In this document: in pieces, positions 1 to 10,100 of the stretch
Layout: each line of letters opens with the position of its first letter
Position numbering within the stretch: position 1 is the first letter of the stretch
DNA from: Phoronis ovalis
Lineage: Eukaryota > Phoronida > Phoronidae
Direction: 5' to 3'
Assembly (NCBI GenBank): GCA_028565635.1
Contig: JAOXYB010027268.1
Span: 1-15,557 of the forward strand
Length of the DNA stretch: 15,557 bases
Notes under the pieces: generated by a model
Seen by the model: the letters and a program-made list of their open reading frames with translations, nothing else
Databases searched by the model: none
What the model was told of the DNA's origin: nothing
Translations under genes and position numbers: made by a program

Positions 1-618
1 ACATACAAAGATGGCTTTACAACTACAGAAACTATATCATATGATGGGCATCTGTCTGCACCCGCAGACCTCTTGTTACTTTTTACTTTACATCACATAC
101 ACACGCTATATAACTTTCGTTGCCAAAACATGGCTTGCTCCTGTACTTTTTGCTTGAAAATACTAAAAATACGGAAGCAATTTTTCAATTATTCATAATA
201 GAGTGGGGACCTTGGGGCTTGGAACCTGGGTGTGGGTGGGGGAGAGGGCTTCGGTGGGGCGGGGACCCTTGTGATGGAAGGGGAACTTTTTCCAAAAACG
301 GGTAATTAAAAAATAAGAAAAAGGGCAATTAAAATGAAATAAGGATACTTAAAAAGGATTAGTCTGCTCGGCTAGTCGCACTTTTTTCAACTGTCCTTTT
401 CCTGCTACTGACGTTGACATTACTAAATCTATAGTTGTTAATGAAATACGATTATATGGAAAGCAAAGAATAATGCAATTGTAACTTTTTGCAATATTAC
501 TTGAATGGTTACTAATTATATAATAAAAAATTCAGAATGGTCATAATATTAATCTTGAAATACATCCCTTCGGATGTTTTGGTTTCTTCTTCGGCTCCAA
601 ACCTTATGATTATTTTAG
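1..618. other. Intron or upstream sequence of the MTARC-like gene, no confident exon
   Basis: This stretch lies 5' of the first recognisable MTARC-like exon. It should contain intron and possibly the preceding exon, because about 130 N-terminal codons of the family are absent. I see no segment with a convincing MOSC N-terminal match plus splice sites. A G-rich patch lies at 204-285. The sequence just before 619 ends in a pyrimidine-rich tract and TTTTAG, consistent with a 3' splice site. Confidence 0.5.
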
Positions 619-793
619 AGTATGGAAGATGATGGGTGAAGGAGTAGACTGTGGTGATGAAATAGCTAATTGGTTTTCTACGTATTTGGGGATGCCAGTT
701 CGACTAGTTCATAATACCCCTGATATGAAAAAATTTCCGATGCACGAAAACCCTATGCATGAAAGAGGAAAACTGCTATCATCCAAACAGGAG
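619..793 (+). CDS. MTARC: MTARC-like exon A (DCG motif region)
   Basis: The acceptor is TATTTTAG at 618 and the donor GTGAGC at 794. The first base completes a split codon. The exon reads VWKMMGEGVDCGDEIANWF, then a stretch containing MPVRLVHNTP, and ends SSKQE. The DCG motif and 'RLVH' are hallmarks of the MTARC middle region. The exon ends in phase 0. Confidence 0.85.
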
Positions 794-2423
794 GTGAGCC
801 GGTAAAATTCAGTTTAAAGTTATGTATGTAAAATATTTCCCTCTTTTTGATCTTACTAGACGAACAATCTACCTAACTTCCTGGTAAGATCGGGGAGGAT
901 TCCAGTAGACTAGTACTGTCTGTATTAGACTCGGCAAACTGTAAATATGCCAAATTCTCGTAGATAGATATACTCATTTTAAGACCGAGTCGAAGGAGGA
1001 AGTTCCTATTTTAAAGCTAATGGAAAAAGTGGTCAGCTTGACACCAATGTTTTCCGATTTTCATATTACAAGTCTTAACCATTAGACTTACTAGCATTAA
1101 AATCACATACAGTATGGCTAAACCGGGGGCTAAATTTGTCATTGCATGTACATATACACAGAACTTCGAATTAAATCAAATTAATTCATTTTATATCCAG
1201 AAAGGCATCCTTTTGTCAACTGATTAATCTAGAATTCCTTGCGCAAAGCAATCATCATCTTCTTTCTTAATACAGTGTCCACCAATTTGGACACCTTGGA
1301 CGGAGGTCTTCTTACAATTATTAAAAATGTTAAACCTGTTTGTAGGTGAATTTTGTAGACTATAGTGCATGCACCATTCTTTCCCAAGCATCAGTAGATT
1401 TGTTGAATTCAAAGTTGGAAGAAAAAATAGATGAAAGAAATTTTCGCCCCAACATCCTTGTGGATGCAATAAGTCCACATGCTGAGGTAATGTAATCTGT
1501 GACTGTCAAGCAAAATGCTGAATAAATTAATTTGTTTTCGGTTATATTTATAGAATTTTTTGATTGGTGATAATGTTATTAGTGATGTAGTGTGAAATTT
1601 CACATTCTGAAAGTTCCTTAGTCTTAAATGTTATTTTTTTTCATATGTATATATTTATATAAGTATGTCTTCTTGTAGGATAACTGGAAAAAAATATATA
1701 TTGGAAATATCCAACTGGGTAGCGTCAAACTTGGAGAAAGGTACGTACATGTAGTTCTACTGTGGTATCGTCCTTATCCTCCTAATAAGCTTGTAGCGTG
1801 CAAAGAACTTTTAAAGCACTAATTAAGCAATTAAGCACTAATAAATTAATATGGATTAATCTTCAATATGTGCACATTACAACTTCTTTAAAACTTATTT
1901 TAAAAAAGGCGTGTATTCAAAATGTCGTATTTACTGTGCAGTATGTTTCACATACGGGTTCTGCTTCTTTAGTATTTGTCACACATCTCATGTTTTACAG
2001 ATGCTTGTTTACCACTGTCAGTCCTGTGAAGGGAGAAAAGAACAAGGATCGTCAACCTCTAAAAACCCTAGAAAGGTATAATTATAGTTCTTTGATATGT
2101 GTGGACATCATTTGGAAAGTAGATGTTTTGCTGGATAGTTGTCCGTTAGTATTACTGATCTTGGGGCATACTTGTACACCTTTGCTCCAAACGATCACAC
2201 CATAATGCGAGTGTCAAATATTAATAAATTAGCTAATAGGTTTCTTTGACCGTACGTTGTAGTTCAGATTTTCTTTTACAGCTATCGTTTCGTACCGGAG
2301 TATGGATACACCAGGGATCCATGTTTTTCTGTAGATTGCATTATTAATAAGTTTGGGACAATGCAAGTTGGACAGTCTGTTTATGCTAACATTGGCGAGG
2401 TGCCACGGTTGAAAACCACCTAA
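619..2423 (+). CDS. MTARC: Mitochondrial amidoxime-reducing component-like protein (MOSC domain), 3' five exons
   Basis: Exons 619-793, 1346-1486, 1679-1740, 2001-2075 and 2282-2423 join in frame (phases 2/0/0/2/2) into about 198 codons ending in TAA. Matches to the family in order are: GVDCGDEIANW (MTARC 'G-DCGE-AQW'), PVRLVH, ILSQAS (family ILSEAS), FRPNI, DNWKKIYIGNIQL, RCLFTTVSP (Arg-Cys with the Moco-coordinating Cys), and a final VGQSVY like VGDPVYLL. Family members are outer-mitochondrial-membrane molybdoenzymes that reduce N-hydroxylated compounds with cytochrome b5 and its reductase. The human proteins are ~335 residues, so the N-terminal MOSC_N part and membrane anchor lie outside the window. 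No frame break is seen. A sulfurase-type MOSC protein is the alternative, but FRPNI plus the RC motif favour MTARC. Confidence 0.88.
1346..1486 (+). CDS. MTARC: MTARC-like exon B (ILSQAS ... FRPNI)
   Basis: The acceptor is TGTTTGTAG and the donor GTAATG. The exon is phase 0 on both sides, 47 codons. It contains ACTILSQASVDLLNSKL and then FRPNILVD, the conserved substrate-pocket and MOSC-domain entry of MTARC proteins. Minus-strand open frames here are shadows. Confidence 0.88.
1679..1740 (+). CDS. MTARC: MTARC-like exon C (MOSC core)
   Basis: The acceptor is TCTTGTAG and the donor GTACGT. It reads DNWKKIYIGNIQLGSVKLGE and then the first two bases of an Arg codon. It matches the family pattern 'E-D-x-W-...-IG-x-V/I-x-L' just before the Moco-binding Cys. 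Confidence 0.87.
2001..2075 (+). CDS. MTARC: MTARC-like exon D (Moco-binding Cys)
   Basis: The acceptor is GTTTTACAG and the donor GTATAA. With the split codon it begins RCLFTTVSPVKGEKN. The Cys at 2002-2004 aligns with the Cys that coordinates molybdenum in mARC proteins (family pattern RC-x-x-T-x-V-D-P-x-T-G). The usual 'DPxTG' is changed to SPVKG. Confidence 0.87.
2282..2423 (+). CDS. MTARC: MTARC-like terminal exon E with stop codon
   Basis: The acceptor is TTCTTTTACAG. The split codon gives SYRFVPEYGYTRDPCFSVD, followed by NKFGTMQVGQSVYANIG and a TAA stop at 2421-2423. It corresponds to the C-terminus of MTARC (LYGKSPLFG...I.VGD.VY). The tail EVPRLKTT extends slightly past the usual end. 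Confidence 0.87.
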
Positions 2424-2790
2424 GATGAGCAAATATAAAGGAAACGAGACATTTGATTTTTTTTGTTTTTTGGCTCCTATGCTTTTTTTTTGTTATGTAA
2501 TTAATATGTTCATACATTTTCTAAAGCAAGCTTTAATACAATATTTGATTATTTATGAACTGTGTATTTAATACAAATATAATTGTATGCAGTACTGTAA
2601 GAATACCTGGAATAATCATCTATCATTATATTATTACGTATAGCATGATACGCTTTAATATGATACAGTACGTACTTTACGTACAATCTTATTAAAGTTT
2701 GTGTTTTAAATGACTTTGGTGCTTAGTGACTGTTAAACATATATTGTGAAATAGTTTGAAAGTATTTTATTATATCGTTGCTTATTCATG

Positions 2791-2796
2791 AATAAA
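2791..2796 (+). promoter_or_regulatory. Candidate polyadenylation signal AATAAA (MTARC-like gene)
   Basis: This is a canonical AATAAA 368 bases after the TAA of the MTARC-like terminal exon. The distance is reasonable for an animal 3' UTR, but the region is AT-rich, so chance occurrence is likely enough to keep confidence low. Confidence 0.3.
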
Positions 2797-2833
2797 ATAC
2801 ATAAAAAGAAAAATAAGGCGTACTTTTGTGTTA

Positions 2834-2987
2834 TTAATACTTTGTAAATACTGGAAGTCTATCTAAAATCTTTCTCGCAATTCGTGCTTCACGGTTCACA
2901 AGCCGTACATTTCCTTCCTGATATGGCGCATCCCTCTTTCGAAGGTCGAGCACAAATAAATTAACTGTGATCACGTATCCAGTTGAC
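2834..2987 (-). CDS. Possible minus-strand terminal exon, unrecognised
   Basis: On the minus strand a TACAG acceptor-like site (complement of 2988-2992) is followed by an open frame with balanced codon use and many charged residues. It includes DLRKRDAPYQEG and NREARIARKILDRLPVF. It ends in two consecutive stops (TAATAA), with an AATAAA on that strand at 2766-2771, 63 bases beyond the second stop. I do not recognise a family. No upstream minus-strand exon was found, so it may be a remnant or a chance open frame. Confidence 0.25.
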
Positions 2988-3914
2988 CTGTACCAAAGTG
3001 GAAGCATGATCACGGTCAAGTGTGTTAACGTAAACATTAGTATACGGCTAGGGAAGTGGGGGTGTGCAGAATAGATAGAGGGTTGAGGACCGGCAGTATG
3101 CTACGTTTGTATTAAACCTCTGTTCAACCCAGACTACTAACGGGCTACTAACCTAACAAAGCGGCAAAGAGGTGAAAATGTACTTATTCTCGTTGGGATC
3201 TCAAAAAGCAAATTCAAATGATCTGTAATATTAAACTCTAAATTGGTGAACCTCGGGAGATGTCTGGTAATATATACTTTTATATCATCGTGTACAAGTT
3301 GTGGAATAAGCGCCGCAGATGAATTTTCCCGAAGATAACCTAATTAAAGTGGGAGTTAAATTGATAAAAGGACAACAGATATCCGGGAGATGTACAACAC
3401 ATGGTCACCTAGCGAGAAAGTGTAGTTATATTTTCAAATAATAATACATGATATACTATTCATACGGCCTCCTGTGTAATGTATAGCTAAACAGGTATAT
3501 ATTGCAATGCTTGTCCAGTCTGGGCCAGTGGCTCCTTTTCCAATCAATATTTATGCCCAACAAATCGGCGCTGAATGCCGATGGTTTTTTTACGAGCGAT
3601 TCCGGAGACAACTGAACAGACAGTCTGCCTCTAGTCTTCTATTGCTTATCAGAGTTAATTTGGATACTTAGTTATTTCCGTATATCTGCTGCTTTTTCTT
3701 TATGAACAATGACCGCAAGACACTTGGACTTGGTTTCTGGCATTGTGGCAACACGCTTGCTGCTGCTAGTCACTTAAGTCGCATTTTCTATCTGTTTGCT
3801 ATTTTTAAAAGTGAATATTCAATGAGAGATTCTCTTATACAATATCTGGACATCAAATGTTTGCCAGTGCTTACGTTATACTGGTACTATTATGTTTTAT
3901 CTGTTCCTTTGAAG

Positions 3915-4134
3915 GTACCCTCTGCTGACGATAAAGTGGTCATATCTCAACCTATTCTGCTTGATGTGAACCCACCTCCTCTGGAATATGTCCACATTCA
4001 ACCAAGTGGTAACCTAGTGTTCTTACCAGATAAAGACAGAGAACTTAAAACCAATTACATTCTTATAGAGGGAGCACTTCATATTGGTAGTGCAGAATGC
4101 TTGTATAACAAAAAAGCAACAATAACACTCACAG
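3915..4134 (+). CDS. CEMIP: CEMIP-like exon 1: G8 domain
   Basis: The acceptor is CTGTTCCTTTGAAG and the donor GTATTA; the exon ends in phase 1. It encodes VPSADDKVVISQPILLDVNP followed by PLEYVHIQPSGNLVF and ILIEGALHIGSAEC. This is the G8 pattern: a VP-x-x-x-D-x-V-x-I start, 'vdtspppl' centre, G-x-L-x-F strand and GxLxxGS turn. The W-x-W-P strand that normally opens G8 should lie upstream and was not located. The frame is open back to a GTG/ATG region near 3702 but that stretch looks non-homologous. Confidence 0.85.
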
Positions 4135-7100
4135 GTATTAGTATTAAATGTTATATCAATAATTTTTTTCGTATTTTGCTTTTATGTGATAAAGCCTGTA
4201 GCTAAAAGTGTAGTATCATCATATAGATATTAGTTTACAGTAGCAACGCAACTAAATAAATGAATGAAGACCGGCTTACCTCATAACTGATGTGGGTGCG
4301 TATTTTCTTAGGAAATCTGCTTGTCAATATTAACAGGTAAAAGAGGAGATCGTCCTGATTACCTTTTCAAACGCTTACATGACTTCGGACAGAAGTTTAT
4401 AGGTGTAACTCCTGGCGCCACATTAGAAATCCATGGACAAAAGAAGTTAGCATGGACAAAACTTACACGCACTGTCCATCAACTTGACCAAAACACAGGC
4501 CTCGGTTTTAATCCAGTAAGTTTCGTCTCATCACAAATGTCATATTGTGTATTATGAAAATGTAAACCACATTTCAGTTTCACCAGAGAAGCCCTGTGGG
4601 CTTTAAATGATTATTAAGCTTCTTGGAAGTCTGTTGGTAAAGTGGATATAAAATATTTAATTTTTCCATCTTCCACTAGGAAAATTGCGCTGTTTCAGTT
4701 ACTGCACCCAACATTCAACTTTTAGAATGTTGTTTATGACAATCAAGTTAGTTCCCTTTTTCCATTTTCCTTATTGAATAAGGAAAAATGAGCTGTTCCT
4801 GTTGTCTTATTTGATTGAGGGTTTCAGGAAAGAAAGAAAAAAACTAGTTAGAGTCTTAAAAACTCCAATTTCGAACCCAATAAGAAAAAGGGAATTATTT
4901 CCTTTATCCTTGTTTGATTTTGATCCTAAAAAGGAATAAGAATTAAATTTCTTTTTATTATTCGAGTTTGATCCGAATAAGGAAAAGAGAAACATTTCCT
5001 TTTTTCCTTATTCGATCTTAAGCCGAATAAAAACCATTTCCTTATTCGAATGTTGTTTTTTAATAAGGAAAAAAGATCTATTTCCATTTTGCTTATTCCA
5101 TTTTGAGCCAAGTAAGGGAAAAGGAACAATTTCCTTAATCACTTTTGATCTGAATAAAGAAAAAAGAACCATTTTCTTTTTCCTTATTCGAAATAGAGTC
5201 GAATAAGAAAAAGGGAATCGTTTCATTATTCAATTTTATCCTGAATAAGGTAAAGGGAACAAGGTTTCCTTTTCTTTCCTAAAACTCTCAATCGAATAAG
5301 GAAAAGAGAATGTTCTGAATATTTTCAAATATTTCGAAGATATTGTATCATTTTTATTCAAATGCATACTATTTTTACAAAATTGGGACCGCAAACAAAT
5401 AAGTTATTATTTCGATCCTTTTGTAGAACTTAGGCACACCTCGGGCTTCCTGCATATACCTCTACACATTTGATGCCGGGAATTATAAACTGATAACAGC
5501 GCATATGATACATCATAAACAAACGAATCCAAATGAAATCAAACAATTCAAAACCTGGCTTAATGGTAGGCAGCAAATGCAATTTCTGATCATATTTTAG
5601 TATCTCAATTTTTTCAAATGTATCTAGGGCGAATTAAATAAATGTGCTTTATATGATCTTATACGTTTCCTATCATTGTTACCAGATGGAGCATAGCGAC
5701 AAAATGCACAAAGTGGTCAAAGCAGTTTTGTGAATATAAATAAAGTACCGCTCATTACTAGAATAAGAGTATTAAACTATGATATTAAAATAGCATTTAT
5801 ATCATAAGTTTTATTATATACGTACCACCTGTACCAGTATCTGTATCCACCAGTATTACAACACTACTGCTTAATTTATTACAATTCTATTTCTTAACAG
5901 AAATTCCTAAAAACGGAATAATGTTGCTAGCGGATCTACACATTTCGAATTCTAATCCATATGCTGATGCTTTAGAAGAATTTTTATATGGGAAAGTTAC
6001 CGGAACCAGTAAATTAAGAAACGCTGATAAAAGTCCATGGGCGATGATGATACAGCGAATTCCAAGTAAGCTACGCTGGTAAACGTTGAATATAATTGTG
6101 AATATACTTTTAATTTGCGCCCACTTATAACCAAGAATTTACATAATTTCTCAATAAGCTGCTATTTTTATATCAAAAGAAAATGCTGCTGTATATGGCA
6201 CTGTCGCACATACTTACAGTCTACATTGTGTCTGAGTATAATGAAGTAAAAATGTTGTCGTCTTGCATTGGTGATAACTAATTTTATTTTGATATTCATC
6301 TAATGTGCAGATAGTGGTAGACACATTGGCTGTTTCATTGATGGTTCTCCTCGCCATCTTGCAAATTGAATTTTTAACACAGTGCTTCTGTGGAAATGTT
6401 TTTGGAAAGTATAATAAAGTTTCTGACAGTCAATGCTCTTCGAAATGCGGAGGAGATTCTTCAAAGACTTGCGGCGCGTCATGGAGAATGGAGATATATG
6501 ACACAGAAGGTAATTTTGACTGGATTTTCGGATATAATCAGAAAATGCGTGATTTTGAAAGTATTAGCATAGCATTCGTTGTTTTTTCCAGCTATTTACT
6601 GATATAGGATCATTTGCAGTCTTTATATTTTCCTAATTTATAGACGTTTAAGAAGACTTATTTGTCAAGTTATTTTAAAATTTTGCTGCAAATTAGGGTT
6701 AACTATTTTACACGGTATGAGTGGTGACGTAGCCCATAATTTCTGCTAATAGGCATACACAGGAAACTACAAATGCAGTTAGTTCTAACACACTGCCAAA
6801 TTTAGTAGATATCGGGACCGGTAATATGCCAACATTGTTAGTTTACCTATATAGCATTATTATATAGTATTCTTTATTGATGCTAATTAATAGGATCGGT
6901 ATATATATCAAGATAATAAAACAAGTACAGCATTGACGCACTCTTTGCTACCATATTAATTACAATTTAAGTATATCTAGTCTTTTTTGTACCTGTTTTA
7001 AAGTGGATGTGCATGCTTATGAAGAGGTCGGGTTAAAGCCTGGTCGTGAGTTCACAGAAACCAGTATTATTCGTAAAGACATTGGGCAACTTCGATATTC

Positions 7101-10100
7101 CGTTCAGGCAAGACAGAAATCCAAACCCACAGAAGATAGAGCCTCACAACTTGTCTTTCGTATTGTAAAAAGAAGTCAAGTAACGCCTGTTATTAATGTA
7201 CTTGACGATATCCAATCATGGAAACCAGGTTAAAAGCCCTTACATATGTGTGTGTGTGGGAGGAGAGGGGGTGTGGCAAGCGCATGAGAATCGGTGCGTG
7301 CGTGCGTATGTATGAATGCATATTTATGTGCGTGTATGTGTGTGAGTATACAGGCGTAACACATATCAGAGAATACCAGGTGCGCATAAAAGTATAAAGA
7401 CGTCCCCAGCTTTTGTTTGAGAAAATGTAGTTACATCCTAAGCCACGCAAATCAAGTAACAATTGTGATATGATATTCTGGCTTTTGACAGTTATACTTT
7501 TACTTCTTGAGAACAGACAGAATAAATTTACAGATACATCTCAGAATAAAGTAATTAATACTTAGTCTATTTTCTCATTCTAGGGGATCAAGTTGTTTTC
7601 ACATCAACTGATTTTGATTGGAAACAAGCAGAAGTCAGAACGTTACTCCTGTGTCCTGAATGCAACGGTAAACAAATAAAAATTGATGGTAAGTGATACA
7701 ATTCTGAAAAAAACATCCCAATGACTTAAAGCAAATCTAGCTTGCATTATGTTTGTATAAGCAAGCATAGTTTGTTACTTATGTGGATGTCACCATTCAC
7801 TTATTATGTACGCACGTTTTTATTATTAAGGAGAACTGTACCACACTCATTGGGGTACTATAATAAAAGGGGTAGTTGATCAGAGAGGAGAAGTTGCTTT
7901 ACTCACAAGAAATGTCGTTATCAGAGGGGAAGTGAACGAAGCCGGTTGCTATGGTGATAACCCATGTGCCATTTTTGACATTGATACATTTGGTGGACAC
8001 ATTAAGGTAACTAATATTTGTCCAGGATTTTTTACGAGCACGACGTTACTTTTAATGGTAGATTAATAGTTTTACAGTCTGCGTCAGAGGTACTACTCTA
8101 GTCCTCTTGTTGGATACAAGCATCAAATCTGGCAGAGTTGTACAAAGCAACATTAAGCAATATTGGATACAGAGACATTTTAAAATAGTTATACGGATTT
8201 GTTATGTTAAGTGTTCCAAGAAACATGCAATAGGCATGTTTTTAATTTGTATTAATTTTTACACAACATGTTATAGATTGTGAAAGGATTCAAGTCTGTG
8301 CACATTGAAGGAGCAGAATTGTACAACATGGGTCAGCAAAAGATTTTAGGTAAGGCCGATTCCATCATTTATAATATCATTAAATTTTCTGCGTGTCATT
8401 CTTTAGCAATTAGTACTAATGCTGATGTTTAATATCTTAGTGATGTGTGTAACAAGGCACAAAATATACTGAAATAAACACAAATTGTGTTTTTAAAATT
8501 TGTTGAACATTTACGACTGTCAAGCAGCCTTGGAGACAATGAAACTGTACATTTCACGGGTAAAATAAAACATTATTTATGCGATACAAATCCGTTGCAG
8601 GTCGTTATCCTATTCATTTCCACATGGCTGGAGACGTGAGTGAGAAGGCAGGGTATATATAACCCAAACATACATCCGAGACAATTCCATTCACCATACG
8701 TTTCAAAGATGTATGACTATCCATGCTACGGACAGTTTGTTGGTAAAATACTGTTATTGTTTTTGTTGACAAATATATAATTATAAAATGTAATTATGCA
8801 CTTCCTGTAATCCGTGTACTTAAAAATACTGTACATGTATGGATAAATCATTTATTATTTTACTTTTAAAAGCGTCCAAAATTTTGCAACGCAACCAAAA
8901 CAAATACACGGTCGTATTGTGTGTTAAGGGCTCGAGATAAAAAGAGGTATATATGTAATTCAACCAATGTTTTAGTAATTAAAATGAAGAGAAAGACACA
9001 TAAAAGCATACATTTAAAAAAAGTTAATACTCCAAATTTTACAAATCCTGATATTAAATAACTTGAATTCAATCATATGACCTGATAAAAGCCATTTTAG
9101 GGACAAACATGTGTTTTTCGAATTTTAATTTTACAAAAAAAATTAGGCAAAGGTTTTTGACTTTAAATTTTTTCAAATGCTGAAATTCGAAAAACACATG
9201 TATTTCCCGTTTATCAGATCATGAGAATTATTTTCAACATGTCTATCTTTCATTTTGATTACGAAAATTTATAAAGAAAGTTATAGTCAAATAATGGTGG
9301 TTTTTGTATTTCGAGTCCTTAAATTTAGGTTCAAGACAATGTGGCCTATGATCATTATGGACACTGCTATTTCTTAGAAGATGGTTCAGGAAAATATAAT
9401 GTGCTTGATGGTAACATTGGTATTTCAACCAGACATGGCTATCTTACTCCAATGGATAACACAAGGTATACATGACATTGTTTAGGATCCAAATCAAAAT
9501 AGCTGATAGTGATGGTAATTGATAGTATTTGACAATATGTAAAAATGGACATTTATACATATATATTTATCTGTTGCCAGCAGATAACCGACCTGAGACA
9601 AAAATAAATTAATAAGTGACTGTTTTACAGAGTGTCAACATTTTGGCTAACCACTCCTTTGGTTTATCTCCGAAATAATGTTGCAGCGGGCTCGAGGGTA
9701 AGGTGGATACAGTATACTTATTGTTAATTTATTTAACTTGTCCTTGTACTATTTTTTATCACAATTTTCAAAAAATAATTGACGAATATTAGGTTTACAT
9801 TTCGTCTTGTTGTAATCTTAATCTTTCATTGTCTTTTAGCACTTGGGCATGTGGTATTTTTTCCCAGTGGAGGCTATTTGGCTTATCTACAGGACTTGGG
9901 TTAACAAAATACAATGAAGCAAAAACAAGTCGTTTTTTACAAAATGAAAATAACGTCTGTCACTCTAATTATGTAAGTATCAGCTCAAATTTGAAACGTT
10001 TACGTGAGTACATGTTCAAAGCTAGTTTTGATTGCATGTTAAAGATTGCATGTAGATGACAATTATTATTCGAAACACAAACTACACTGTGTAATTGTCT

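Larger units (their letters stand above)
2424..3914. other. Intergenic region: 3' end of MTARC-like gene and 5' side of CEMIP-like gene
   Basis: A canonical AATAAA at 2791-2796 could serve the MTARC-like transcript, and a TATAAA-like motif lies near 2435. A TTTATT at 2766-2771 is an AATAAA on the opposite strand. A possible minus-strand exon sits at about 2834-2987. From 3040 to 3914 I see no convincing exon. The frame of the G8 exon stays open back to about 3702 but does not resemble the family. Confidence 0.5.

Noticed and set aside
1-110. Possible MTARC exon encoding ISYDGHLSAPADL
   Set aside because: It faintly resembles the 'DG-x-L-x-L-S-A' strand of MTARC, but there is no good donor after it and the alignment is too short to trust.
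120-305. Plus-strand open frame of 61 codons
   Set aside because: It runs through the G-rich patch, has low-complexity Gly/Trp content and no splice or family support.
1224-1603. Two minus-strand open frames
   Set aside because: They are shadows of the MTARC-like exon at 1346-1486 and adjoining AT-rich intron.
4807-5226. Three overlapping minus-strand open frames rich in Lys, Asn, Phe and Ser
   Set aside because: They are generated by the ~48-base repeat array, with repeated low-complexity peptides.
7193-7462. Minus-strand open frame rich in His and Thr
   Set aside because: It is a translation of the TG/TGCG microsatellite.
8866-9072. Minus-strand open frame of 68 codons with a hydrophobic middle
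   Set aside because: No homology recognised and no splice or poly(A) signals around it; it lies in an intron next to the inverted repeat.
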